Shown: in pieces, positions 54,812 through 63,706 of the stretch
How the letters are laid out: each line of letters starts with the position of its first letter
How positions within the stretch are numbered: position 1 is the first letter of the stretch
From: JAFRXK01 sp045603305
GTDB taxonomy: Bacteria > Bacillota > Clostridia > Lachnospirales > Lachnospiraceae
Direction: 5' to 3'
DNA: 64,000 nt
Assembly (NCBI GenBank): GCA_045603305.1
Contig: JAZULV010000079.1
Location: forward strand, 1-64,000
Notes under the pieces: model-generated
The model's database searches: none
What the model was told of the DNA's origin: nothing
The model's input: the letters and a program-made list of their open reading frames with translations, nothing else
Position numbers and translations under genes: made by a program

Positions 54812-55468
54812 TCAATTTCTTTTATCACTCTTTTTTGCAATGTGTATCCCCAGCTCCTGAAACAGCTGAACAACAATTACAAGAAGTATTACTGTAATAA
54901 GCATTACTCCCTCATTATATCGGTAATAACCATAATTAATGGCGATGGCTCCCAGTCCGCCGCCGCCTGTAAAGCCTGCCATGGCTGAATACCCAAGTAT
55001 CGTAGTAACCGCTATTGCCGCACCAACTATTAGAGAGGGTTTAGCCTCCGGTAATAACACTTTACATACAATCTGCAGATTTGTACTTCCCATGGACCTC
55101 GCAGCTTCTATCACACCCTTATCAACCTCTTTTATTGATGCCTCTACCATTCTCGCTATAAATGGAGCTGCAGCTACTACAAGAGGAACTATAGTTGCCG
55201 TGGAGCCAATGGTAGTGCCTGCAACCATTCTTGTAAAAGGCAGTATTGCAATCAGCAATATAATAAATGGTATTGAACGCACAAAATTTATTATGAACCC
55301 CAATACAATATTAATTATTCTGTTTTGACATATACCATTTTTATCAGTTATATTTAATATCACTCCCAGAGGAATCCCAAGCATATATGCCAGTACCGTA
55401 GAAACAATAACCATATACAAAGTTTCCAATATGCCTGTAAATATCAAATCACTCAGTTCTTTTGACAT
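54812..55468 (-). CDS. metI: Methionine ABC transporter permease MetI
   Basis: 218 residues with five membrane spans. The coupling EAA loop reads VDKGVIEAARSMGSTNLQIVCKVLLPEAKPSL. The motif GYSAMAGFTGGGGLGAIAINYGYYRY is typical of MetI. The spacing of 5 bp from metN suggests coupled translation. Confidence 0.95.
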   Translation of the reverse strand: MSKELSDLIFTGILETLYMVIVSTVLAYMLGIPLGVILNITDKNGICQNRIINIVLGFIINFVRSIPFIILLIAILPFTRMVAGTTIGSTATIVPLVVAAAPFIARMVEASIKEVDKGVIEAARSMGSTNLQIVCKVLLPEAKPSLIVGAAIAVTTILGYSAMAGFTGGGGLGAIAINYGYYRYNEGVMLITVILLVIVVQLFQELGIHIAKKSDKRN

Positions 55469-55473
55469 TTTCT

Positions 55474-56175
55474 TTACCTCCTCTTAACTAATACTTCTTT
55501 TACCGTACCGCTATCAACAAGCTTTCCTTTTTCAATTACCGCAACTTTATTACATACCTCTTCTACTACCTTCATTTCATGCGTAATAATAACTATCGTT
55601 ACTCCAAGATTTTGATTTATTTCTTTAAGAAGTTTTAGAATTTGCTTTGTTGTATCGGGGTCCAAGGCACTGGTTGCTTCATCACACAATAACACCTTAG
55701 GATTAGTTGCCAATGCTCTTGCAATGGCAACTCTCTGCTGTTGTCCGCCTGAAAGCTTTGATGGATAGGTGTTTAACTTATCAGAAAGCCCCACGATTTT
55801 AAGCAAATCTTCTGCCCTTATTTTTGCGTCTTTTTTATTAGCACCCATTATTTCTAATGGATAACAGACATTTTTCAGCGCCGTTCTCTGAGAAAATAAA
55901 TTAAAATTTTGAAAAATCATCCCTATAGAATGTCTTACCTTTAACAATTCTTTTTCTGTAAGTGTACCAAGGTCATTCCCGTCAAATATCACTCTGCCGT
56001 CAGTAGGCTTTTCAAGGAAATTCATACACCTTACCAACGTGCTTTTTCCTGCACCACTCATACCGATGATACCAACAATATCACCTTTATTAATTGAAAG
56101 ATTTATGTTTTTAACTGCCTCGACCCTTCCATTTCTGCTTTGGTAGATTTTACTCAGATTAATCAATTCAATCAT
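55474..56175 (-). CDS. metN: Methionine ABC transporter ATPase MetN, short form without NIL domain
   Basis: 233 residues. Walker A is GMSGAGKST (about 37-45), the Q-loop reads GMIFQNFNLF, the signature is LSGGQQQRV, Walker B is VLLCDEATSALDP and the switch is ITHEMKVV. The family is normally about 340 residues with a C-terminal NIL/ACT-like domain that binds methionine and inhibits transport. Here the protein ends right after VIEKGKLVDSGTVKEVLVKRR and metI follows at 5 bp. The regulatory domain is absent, with no sign of a frameshift. Confidence 0.93.
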   Translation of the reverse strand: MIELINLSKIYQSRNGRVEAVKNINLSINKGDIVGIIGMSGAGKSTLVRCMNFLEKPTDGRVIFDGNDLGTLTEKELLKVRHSIGMIFQNFNLFSQRTALKNVCYPLEIMGANKKDAKIRAEDLLKIVGLSDKLNTYPSKLSGGQQQRVAIARALATNPKVLLCDEATSALDPDTTKQILKLLKEINQNLGVTIVIITHEMKVVEEVCNKVAVIEKGKLVDSGTVKEVLVKRR

Positions 56176-56210
56176 CCCACACCGCCTCTTCTATAAAAAT
56201 GTTATCTTAA

Positions 56211-56240
56211 CCAAAAAAGCAGGAAACTCTTTAGTTCCCC
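56211..56240 (-). promoter_or_regulatory. Possible attenuator in the metNIQ leader
   Basis: Minus strand hairpin GGGAACT/AGTTTCC (56222-56239, loop AAAG), 3 nt, then T6 at 56213-56218. It lies 38 bp before metN. A weak promoter (TTGAAT, 18 bp, TATCAT) lies about 80 bp farther up. I see no S-box or T-box sequence. Confidence 0.5.
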
Positions 56241-56344
56241 ACTTCACATATTTATTTCCACCGAGTATCAAATCATCTACTGACTACTAAATATGATATA
56301 TCGTCAGGTATTATTAATTCAATGGTATCTTTTTACCAATGTAA

Positions 56345-56373
56345 AAGAGCCCTCCCAAACCGGGAGAGCCCTT
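56345..56373 (-). terminator. Terminator of the GH16 gene
   Basis: Twelve-pair hairpin with AAGGGCTCTCCC against GGGAGGGCTCTT (two G-U pairs) and T4 on the minus strand. Confidence 0.8.
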
Positions 56374-56408
56374 TCTATTATATATTATTTAAGGAAGTGA
56401 AAAATTAA

Positions 56409-59400
56409 TTAGTTTGTTCTTCTCTTTAAAACTACTCCTGTAAATACCACACCTGCAAGAATTATAAGCATTAACCATACTATAATATTTACAGCATCAC
56501 CTGTATTTACATCGCCTGCACCGGCTGCAGTAGTAGACTCTGTTGTAGTCTCTGTTGTACCTTCTGTTGATTCAGTAGTTGCCTCTGATGACTCTTCTGT
56601 TGATTCTTCTTCTGCCGCTTCTACTGACACTCCAAGAACACAGTTATTGTAGCCATCAACTGCTAACTCAATCTTATACTCACCTGCTTCAGCAAAATAA
56701 CTGCCCGGAAGTGTAATCTTATCATCTGATACCATATCAACTAATTTCGCTACATCAAGTGGAACTTCATTAATCATGATAACTGCCTTGCCATCTGCAT
56801 CTGTTGCATTAGCTACAAATGTTTCTGCCCAGTCATTATCAGCAAGATTAATTACAACATCTTCGCCAACCTTAACAGTATCAGCTTCTAATGCTGCTGA
56901 ACCTTCTTCAGGATCTTTAGCACCGGTTGTAACAACTGCTTCAAGCTTTAAGTTTCTAAGGTAAATATTTGATGTGTTTTCGCAATCAGATAATAAGTAC
57001 TTTAAGTATAATGGATTTCCGCCGGTTGTTAATGCTGATACAAATTCGTACTCATATGTATCCCACTCCGGTGTAGTAGTAAAGTTTTCAGTACCCCATG
57101 CCATTGCCCATGTGTTGTCTTCCTGCATACCAACTGTGTATGTATTTTCAACATCTGACTTAGCTTCAAATGAGAACTTATATGTTACGCCTGCAACCAA
57201 ATCAAGTTCATGTAAGAACATAGACTGATAGTTGTTAACATCCTTCCATGTTTCAACTGTATAAACACCATCTGCATCCGGTACTGCAGCTACATTTCCA
57301 GCCTGATGGTAATTTGTGTACCATCCGGTTGAATCTTCCGGAACCGGTGTTGTGTTTACATTTGAATAATCAATATCAGTATTATTCTCTGTAATTGCTA
57401 CAAGCATGATATTATCAACTAATAATTCTGCACCATCTTCAAATCCGATTGTCACAACAGCTTCTTTGTCTGTTACGTCCTTAGGCATTGCAAAGACTGA
57501 CTCAAGAGTTTCAATTGCCCCTGCTGTATAATCAAGTGTTTCTGATGAGTATACTACACTGCCGTCCTTATTTGTTACTGTAACTGTTACCTTAATATCA
57601 GCCTCTGAATAAACATCAAGCTTAAGACTATACTGGTCTGACTGCTTAAGTGTAAGACCATCCTGTGAAATAGATGCATTAGCACCTGTAGCAGTAATCT
57701 CTGCTCTACGAGCGTAATTCTGCTTCTCACCCTTATCGTATGAGAAGATATCACCATAACCTAATTCGTATAATACATATGAAGGAACTTTTACATCTGC
57801 ATCAGTTGTATTCCAGAAACCAAGTCTGTCTTTACCCTGGTCAAAAGTACCGTTCCAGATAATATTGCCATCCGGTAATTCTGTCTTGCTGGTTGTTTCT
57901 TCTATATCATCCTGTGAAACCATCTCAACAACTACGTTACCAATGAAAATATCAGCTGTTCCTGCTGTACCTAAGTTGAACTCAAGTCTTGCTGTAGGGT
58001 CACTGTCATTGCCCATTGTAAAGTAGAATGAATAATTCTCAGGTGTTGTACCTACTGAAATTGTTTCTGAAGCATATCCTGCCCAGCCGTTGTCAGCATC
58101 ACCGCTTGGATGAATAGTTACATTTCTTTCAGCCTCTGCATAGGCATCAAATGAAACCTTATATGTATAACCGTTAATCATTGGCATGTGCTTAATGAGC
58201 TGAATTGCATATGCCTGATTACCTGCACTTGTAGTATCAATTGCTGCATATGTTGTACCATCTTTTTCTACAGTACCTACTGTTGCAGCTCCGCCAAACT
58301 CACCACCTACATAGAACTGCCATGATGAATCCTCAGGATCAACTGCACCTACTGTATTTAATGTATCAAAAGATGTATCTCCTGCAAAGTTATATCCTTC
58401 ATAAGAATCAAGACCTGCTGCCTCAAGAAGAGGACGTACATATGTATCATAAGCTGATGCATCACCTGCAGAACCGCCTGCAACTACGCCTGATTCATCA
58501 TATCCGTCTTCTGACTGATATACACGAACGTAATCAACTGACATAGATGAAAGACCATTGCCACTGTAATCGCCTTCAGCAGGGTCTCCGGCACCAAATG
58601 TACCACCTACTGCTACGTTAAGCATAAGGTAGAAAGGTACGTCGAAAGGAGCACCGAATGTAAAGTCTTCACCTGCATTCTTACCAATACTGTTCCATAT
58701 ATCAGTTGTGTATAATAATTCATCATCAACATACCATGTAAGCTTGCCAGGCTCCCACTCTAACGCATAGAGGTGGTAAGCACCAACATTAGTTGTTGCT
58801 GAATCAAAGTTATATGTCTTGCCTTTATATAAGTTATTTGGCCAGTTACCGCCATAGTGAACTGTTCCACAAGTAGCGTAATTGTTGTTACCCCAGCCTT
58901 CCATAATATCAATCTCTCCGGATGCAGCCCATCCGCCGTAGATATCCTGATTATCAGGAAGCATCCAGAATGCAGGCCAAGCACCAACTTCCATAGGAAG
59001 ACTCATATATGCTTCAATTCTTCCGTATTTTGTTGAGAATAAATTCTCAGTATCAGATACTGTACGGATACGTCCTGAAGTATAGTTAAATGTACCCTCA
59101 TTAGGGTCAGTTGTTGTTTCTTTCTTAGCTGTAATAGTAAGCTTGCCATCTGCAACACTTACGTTATCAGTACTGTCTGTGTAGTACTCCATCTCCTGGT
59201 TACCCCAGCCCGGATTATTTGATGCGGTCTTACCATTACCTATCTGGTATGACCACTTTGTAGTATCAAGAGCTGTACCATCGAACTCATCATTCCATAC
59301 AAGATTCCAGCCATCAGCTTCCATCTCTTCAATTGTCTTTGCACTTTCATAATCAGCTGCTACAAAGAGTGAATAATATCCGAAATCTGAGTTATAACCT

Positions 59401-61250
59401 GCACCGATTGCATCAAAGTCTACAAAGTAATACTTGATTACCTGACCCTCTGCAAGCTCTTCTGCTAAACTTGTGCTTACTTCCCATACTCCATCACTAT
59501 TCAGGCTCATGCCATAACCGCCGTAGCCACCACGGTCTTCATCAGCCTCTGCTTCTGCAAGACTGTCATATACACGGATAAGAGCAAGCGGAGCGTTTGG
59601 ACGTTCATCATTATAAGCTCTCTGAATTGTTACATCCTTCTTATTAGCAGCAAGAGTAATCTCTGTTACTTCTGCCGGTTCTTCTTCCTCAGCCACTGCT
59701 ACAGGATATACACCTACGTTAAAGAGTGTAATATCACCGGCTTCATCGGCTGCATCTACAAATCCTAAAGCATAGAATAAACTTGCTGCATCTGTAGCTG
59801 CAGTATTAGTGCCTGTAAATGTCCAGTTCTGAGTTTCGTTAGCCTTAAGTTTTATTGTCTGTCCGATTACATCACCATTGTTCTGTAAATAAACCTTAAT
59901 CTGCTTATTTGCTGTTGAATATGTAGAGAACTGTAATACATAATCTTTATTAGCTTCCAAAGAAACATTTCCGTTCTTCGCAAACTGGAATGACCACTCA
60001 TTTTCTCCGCCAACTGCTTCTATATCAATATTAGCTTCTCCTGTAAGTCCCTGTTTAATTGAACCTACGCATCCGGACCAATCTGTTCCAAGATATGTAA
60101 ACCATGTGTTCGCCATATCATTAAATTCTGCATCAACAATAACATTATCGCCAACAGAATATGTCTTCTTAATAGGACAAATGCTGATATCAGTAATTGT
60201 AAGTGTAGTTGCCTCATCAGCAGCTGAACACTGGGAAAGAGCGAAGAAAAGCTCTGCTACAGTATTTGCAGATACTTCTGTAGAAACAAATGCCCAGTCC
60301 TGAGTCTTTCCTGCCTCAAGCTGAAGTGTCTGTCCAATCAAATCTCCGCCTGACTGTAAGAACACTTTAATCTGCTTATTTCCTGTTGAATGTGTCTTAA
60401 AGGACATTAAGTATTCGCCAGCTTCAGCAAGATTAATATTCTTCTGTACAAACTGGATGCCCCATTCACCGCTCCATCCAACATTAGTAATATCGATTAC
60501 AGCCTCACCGGATGCACCCTGAGTAAATGTTGCCTGTGCACCTGACCAGTCTGTTCCTACATAAGTCTCCCATGTAGTACCAAGCTCAGCAAATGCATTA
60601 TCAGCGAGAACATCATCGCCAACTTCGTAAATTGTCTTTGCCGGTGGTTCTACAGCACCTGTTGACTCTACAATACTAACATTGCTGATGGTTACTGTAG
60701 GTGAAGCCGCTGAGTCATCACCTGCCATCCATCCCATCGCAAAGAGGAACTTAGTTGTATATGCAGCTGTATTTGCAGGAATATCAACTGTATATGTATT
60801 AGTACCGGCTTCTACTGCTACATCATAATCCAGATATGCTTCATAGCCGTCAAGCTTTACTTTCATACCCTTTGCTCCATCACTTGTTACAGTAAATGAA
60901 AGCTTATATGCTTTATTTGCTTCAAAAGCTACATCGGTCTGTGATATCTGTAATCCCCACAGTGCATCAGCCCAACCGCCGCCAATAGCATCATAATCAA
61001 CTGTCATTGAACCATCACCGTTACCGGTTACTGTTGCATTTACATACGCCCAGTCACTTCCTACATAGGCAGTCCATTCTGATGAGTCAGCTGATGTTAC
61101 ATCTGTAAACTCAGTATCTCTCAGTATATTACCTGCTGCTACAACCTTATCAGGTGTACGCACTGCCATGCCTGAAAAAAGTGACAGAACCATAGCCATT
61201 ACCATAAATAATGCCATTGGTCGTCTAACTAGCTTCGAAAAACGTTTCAT
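56409..61250 (-). CDS. Cell-wall-anchored GH16 beta-glucanase with CBM4/9-like modules
   Basis: 1613 residues. A signal peptide (MKRFSKLVRRPMALFMVMAM) is followed by three CBM4/9-like modules (about 35-215, 225-375, 380-530). A short beta domain (about 540-640) leads to a GH16 catalytic domain (about 650-905) with WNDEFDG, GGWAASGEIDIMEG (two catalytic Glu, about 780) and FYLMLNVAVGG. Three more carbohydrate-binding-like modules (about 930-1440) and an Ig-like segment follow. A Ser/Thr/Glu stalk, VNTGD, a hydrophobic span and KRRTN end the protein. GH16 EIDIME enzymes cut beta-1,3 or mixed-linkage glucans. The ATG at 61250 is 8 bp after GGAGG; the frame opens at 61280. Confidence 0.88.
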   Translation of the reverse strand: MKRFSKLVRRPMALFMVMAMVLSLFSGMAVRTPDKVVAAGNILRDTEFTDVTSADSSEWTAYVGSDWAYVNATVTGNGDGSMTVDYDAIGGGWADALWGLQISQTDVAFEANKAYKLSFTVTSDGAKGMKVKLDGYEAYLDYDVAVEAGTNTYTVDIPANTAAYTTKFLFAMGWMAGDDSAASPTVTISNVSIVESTGAVEPPAKTIYEVGDDVLADNAFAELGTTWETYVGTDWSGAQATFTQGASGEAVIDITNVGWSGEWGIQFVQKNINLAEAGEYLMSFKTHSTGNKQIKVFLQSGGDLIGQTLQLEAGKTQDWAFVSTEVSANTVAELFFALSQCSAADEATTLTITDISICPIKKTYSVGDNVIVDAEFNDMANTWFTYLGTDWSGCVGSIKQGLTGEANIDIEAVGGENEWSFQFAKNGNVSLEANKDYVLQFSTYSTANKQIKVYLQNNGDVIGQTIKLKANETQNWTFTGTNTAATDAASLFYALGFVDAADEAGDITLFNVGVYPVAVAEEEEPAEVTEITLAANKKDVTIQRAYNDERPNAPLALIRVYDSLAEAEADEDRGGYGGYGMSLNSDGVWEVSTSLAEELAEGQVIKYYFVDFDAIGAGYNSDFGYYSLFVAADYESAKTIEEMEADGWNLVWNDEFDGTALDTTKWSYQIGNGKTASNNPGWGNQEMEYYTDSTDNVSVADGKLTITAKKETTTDPNEGTFNYTSGRIRTVSDTENLFSTKYGRIEAYMSLPMEVGAWPAFWMLPDNQDIYGGWAASGEIDIMEGWGNNNYATCGTVHYGGNWPNNLYKGKTYNFDSATTNVGAYHLYALEWEPGKLTWYVDDELLYTTDIWNSIGKNAGEDFTFGAPFDVPFYLMLNVAVGGTFGAGDPAEGDYSGNGLSSMSVDYVRVYQSEDGYDESGVVAGGSAGDASAYDTYVRPLLEAAGLDSYEGYNFAGDTSFDTLNTVGAVDPEDSSWQFYVGGEFGGAATVGTVEKDGTTYAAIDTTSAGNQAYAIQLIKHMPMINGYTYKVSFDAYAEAERNVTIHPSGDADNGWAGYASETISVGTTPENYSFYFTMGNDSDPTARLEFNLGTAGTADIFIGNVVVEMVSQDDIEETTSKTELPDGNIIWNGTFDQGKDRLGFWNTTDADVKVPSYVLYELGYGDIFSYDKGEKQNYARRAEITATGANASISQDGLTLKQSDQYSLKLDVYSEADIKVTVTVTNKDGSVVYSSETLDYTAGAIETLESVFAMPKDVTDKEAVVTIGFEDGAELLVDNIMLVAITENNTDIDYSNVNTTPVPEDSTGWYTNYHQAGNVAAVPDADGVYTVETWKDVNNYQSMFLHELDLVAGVTYKFSFEAKSDVENTYTVGMQEDNTWAMAWGTENFTTTPEWDTYEYEFVSALTTGGNPLYLKYLLSDCENTSNIYLRNLKLEAVVTTGAKDPEEGSAALEADTVKVGEDVVINLADNDWAETFVANATDADGKAVIMINEVPLDVAKLVDMVSDDKITLPGSYFAEAGEYKIELAVDGYNNCVLGVSVEAAEEESTEESSEATTESTEGTTETTTESTTAAGAGDVNTGDAVNIIVWLMLIILAGVVFTGVVLKRRTN

Positions 61251-61300
61251 CAAATCATCCTCCTTAATATATTTTAGCACATTTGTCCTTTGATGTTTTT

Positions 61301-61528
61301 ATTATACATTAATCTTTTGTGAATAGTAAAGCATATATTGATTATTTCAAGCTTGAATTTTGTACAATATTTACTTTGTTAAATTAGTAAACTTATACGA
61401 TTAAGGTGCATTTATCTTTAGTTAAACCTTTTATTTTCGCTGATTTTAGTTAGTTTTGCACAATTCTATAACGTTTAAGTGTGCAGAAATCCTTAACGTT
61501 CCTTAATACTTAAGAATGTAACGTTTTA
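61301..61528 (-). promoter_or_regulatory. Upstream region of the GH16 gene: TATAAT box and three phased AACGTT sites
   Basis: TATAAT on the minus strand at 61301-61306 is a good -10 box without a clear -35. AACGTT occurs at 61470, 61495 and 61520, exactly 25 bp apart. The outermost lies in TAACGTTTTA, which also occurs at 35970-35979, upstream of the giant CBM protein. No gene is seen in 61251-61580. Confidence 0.5.
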
Positions 61529-61580
61529 CGAGGTAATGTTGACTATATGATATACCTTTACCAATCTGTTATATAAAAAT

Positions 61581-61610
61581 AAAACTGCCTCCCCTAAGGT
61601 TGACAGTTTT
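61581..61610 (-). terminator. Terminator of metY-membrane protein unit
   Basis: Arms AAAACTG/CAGTTTT around a 16-nt loop with further pairing, then TATTTTT on the minus strand. Confidence 0.8.
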
Positions 61611-61703
61611 ATATACATGTATTTATTCTTTTTATTATTCATCACAGGAACGATACTACTTCACAATCGGAAACACTTCTCTTCCCTTTTTGAATATCAC
61701 ATA

Positions 61704-62423
61704 TTATCTCTTAATAATTCTTTTAAACCTGGCTTCCAGTCTGTTTCTTCCTGAACACAAATGCTCTGTGCAGTTAGCACATTTTAATGCCCTGTTCGAT
61801 ACTTCAAAGAAACGCTCCGGATGTTTAAAACATACATACTCCCACCTAAGAGTCAGAAACAAGCCAAATACCACCAGACTTGTGGTCACTAACCCCGGCA
61901 CAACGATAATAGGTGATATAAGCATTGCTGAATCCCAACTAAATATTCTGCAGGTGGCACAGCAACGGTTCTTCATAAAGAAGGTTCTGAACGGACACCA
62001 GTAAAGCACACATATCATATCTGCCAAGTGGTAAAACACTACCAGTAATATTAATTCTTTTTCTGCAATATATTTCAAGAAGTATAACATCCAGATAACA
62101 GCATGTGCCAAAATCCACACGATAAATATATACAAAGCTGATTTGTCGGCAGGCTTCTTGACCTTCTTAAGCTCCTCTTCTTCATAATCTGCAGCTTTAT
62201 ATCTATTAGTAAATTCCTTCTGACAACCTATGCTTAATTTTCTGTTAGGCATTGCCCGTGTTACAAACTCATACATAACAGAAAGCCAGATAAGGGATAA
62301 CACTAATTTAGACGAATGCTCTCCGTTGGGATTAAGCATCTCACCTTTAACAAAATATACTACAGCCGCAAAAGCAAACAAAATAAGCCTGTATATAAAC
62401 ATTTTAAAATATTTCTTACGCAT
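61704..62423 (-). CDS. Uncharacterised Cys-rich membrane protein
   Basis: 239 residues. I do not recognise a family. Four hydrophobic segments are seen (about 8-25, 40-53, 95-120, 120-140 with a later one near 175-190). Two cysteine clusters, CPFRTFFMKNRCCATCRIF (about 148-166) and CANCTEHLC near 220, look like metal or Fe-S sites. Its ATG overlaps the metY stop by 1 nt (TAATG), so it is co-translated with metY. A link to sulfur metabolism is possible only by position. Confidence 0.7.
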   Translation of the reverse strand: MRKKYFKMFIYRLILFAFAAVVYFVKGEMLNPNGEHSSKLVLSLIWLSVMYEFVTRAMPNRKLSIGCQKEFTNRYKAADYEEEELKKVKKPADKSALYIFIVWILAHAVIWMLYFLKYIAEKELILLVVFYHLADMICVLYWCPFRTFFMKNRCCATCRIFSWDSAMLISPIIVVPGLVTTSLVVFGLFLTLRWEYVCFKHPERFFEVSNRALKCANCTEHLCSGRNRLEARFKRIIKR

Positions 62424-63703
62424 TACTTTATAGCCTCAAGAGCCTGTGCAATGTCAGCGATAATATCTTCAGCATTTTCAATACCTACAGAGAATCTGAT
62501 AAGGTCAGGCTGAACTCCTGCCTCAATAAGCTGCTCTTCGCTAAGCTGTCTGTGTGTATGACTTGCCGGATGAAGAACACTGGTTCTTGCATCAGCAACA
62601 TGGGTTACTATACAAGCAAGCTTAAGGCTGTCCATAAACTTAATAGCCTGCTCTCTTCCGCCCTTTACAGCGAAAGTTACAACACCACATGAACCCTTTG
62701 GTAAATACTTCTGTGCTAATGAATAATACTTATCATTTTCAAGGCCCGGATAATTAACCCAGCTAATCTGATCATTAGCTTCTAAATATTTCGCAACCTT
62801 GAGAGCATTCTCACAGTGACGCTCAACTCTTAAGTGAAGAGTTTCAAGACCAAGATTTAAGAGGAATGCATTCTGTGGAGACTGGATTGAGCCTAAATCT
62901 CTCATCATCTGTGCTGTTGCCTTGGTTATATATGCACCCTTGCCAAAAGCTTCGGCATAAACAAGACCATGATATGACTCATCAGGAGTTGTAAGTCCCG
63001 GGAACTTATCAGCATGAGCCATCCAGTCAAAGTTACCGCTGTCAACTATACATCCGCCTACATTTGTAGCATGTCCATCCATGTACTTTGTAGTAGAATG
63101 GATAACAATATCCGCACCAAATTCAAAAGGTCTGCAGTTAATTGGTGTTGCAAAGGTATTGTCAATTATAAGCGGAACCCCGTGAGAGTGAGCAATATCT
63201 GCAAACTTCTCAATATCAAGCACTACCAGTGAAGGGTTTGAAATTGTCTCACCAAAAACAGCCTTTGTATTAGGTCTGAAAGCAGCATTAATCTCCTCTA
63301 CAGATGCATCAGGATCAATCAATGTAACATCAATACCCATCTTCTTCATGGTAACTGTAAAAAGATTAGATGTTCCGCCATAAATAGTAGAAGCACTAAT
63401 TACATGTCCGCCGGCTTCACATATATTTAAGATAGAAAAGAATGAAGCTGCCTGTCCTGAGGATGTAAGCATAGCCGCATATCCGCCCTCTAAATCACAA
63501 ATCTTCTGGGCTACTGCATCATTTGTCGGGTTCTGAAGTCTTGTATAAAAGTATCCTGAATCCTCTAAATCAAAAAGTCTCGCCATCTGCTCACTTGAGT
63601 CATACTTAAAAGTTGTACTCTGATAAATCGGCAGAACTCTCGGTTCGCCCTTCTTTGGCTGCCATCCGCCCTGTACACAAATTGTTTCTAAATTCTTGCT
63701 CAT
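62423..63703 (-). CDS. metY: O-acetylhomoserine sulfhydrylase / Cys-Met metabolism PLP enzyme
   Basis: 426 residues, the longer MetY-type length. The PLP lysine is in IHSTTKYMDGH. Other family marks are the FYTRLQNPTNDAVAQKI head, ALEGG-like DLEGGYAAMLTSSGQAA, VFGETISNPSLVVLDIE and the C-terminal RFSVGIENAEDIIADI. It makes homocysteine (or cysteine) from O-acetylhomoserine and sulfide. It is followed by the Cys-rich membrane protein. MetY with the nearby metNIQ suggests methionine supply, although the GH16 gene lies between. Confidence 0.93.
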   Translation of the reverse strand: MSKNLETICVQGGWQPKKGEPRVLPIYQSTTFKYDSSEQMARLFDLEDSGYFYTRLQNPTNDAVAQKICDLEGGYAAMLTSSGQAASFFSILNICEAGGHVISASTIYGGTSNLFTVTMKKMGIDVTLIDPDASVEEINAAFRPNTKAVFGETISNPSLVVLDIEKFADIAHSHGVPLIIDNTFATPINCRPFEFGADIVIHSTTKYMDGHATNVGGCIVDSGNFDWMAHADKFPGLTTPDESYHGLVYAEAFGKGAYITKATAQMMRDLGSIQSPQNAFLLNLGLETLHLRVERHCENALKVAKYLEANDQISWVNYPGLENDKYYSLAQKYLPKGSCGVVTFAVKGGREQAIKFMDSLKLACIVTHVADARTSVLHPASHTHRQLSEEQLIEAGVQPDLIRFSVGIENAEDIIADIAQALEAIK

Positions 63704-63706
63704 TAA

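Noticed and set aside
56176..56408. S-box (SAM) or T-box leader in front of metNIQ
   Set aside because: I looked for the S-box core and the T-box sequence. Only GGTGGAA without the rest of the T-box is present.
58241..58546. His/Leu/Gln-rich plus-strand frame opposite the GH16 gene
   Set aside because: It is an antisense shadow of a long, clearly coding gene.
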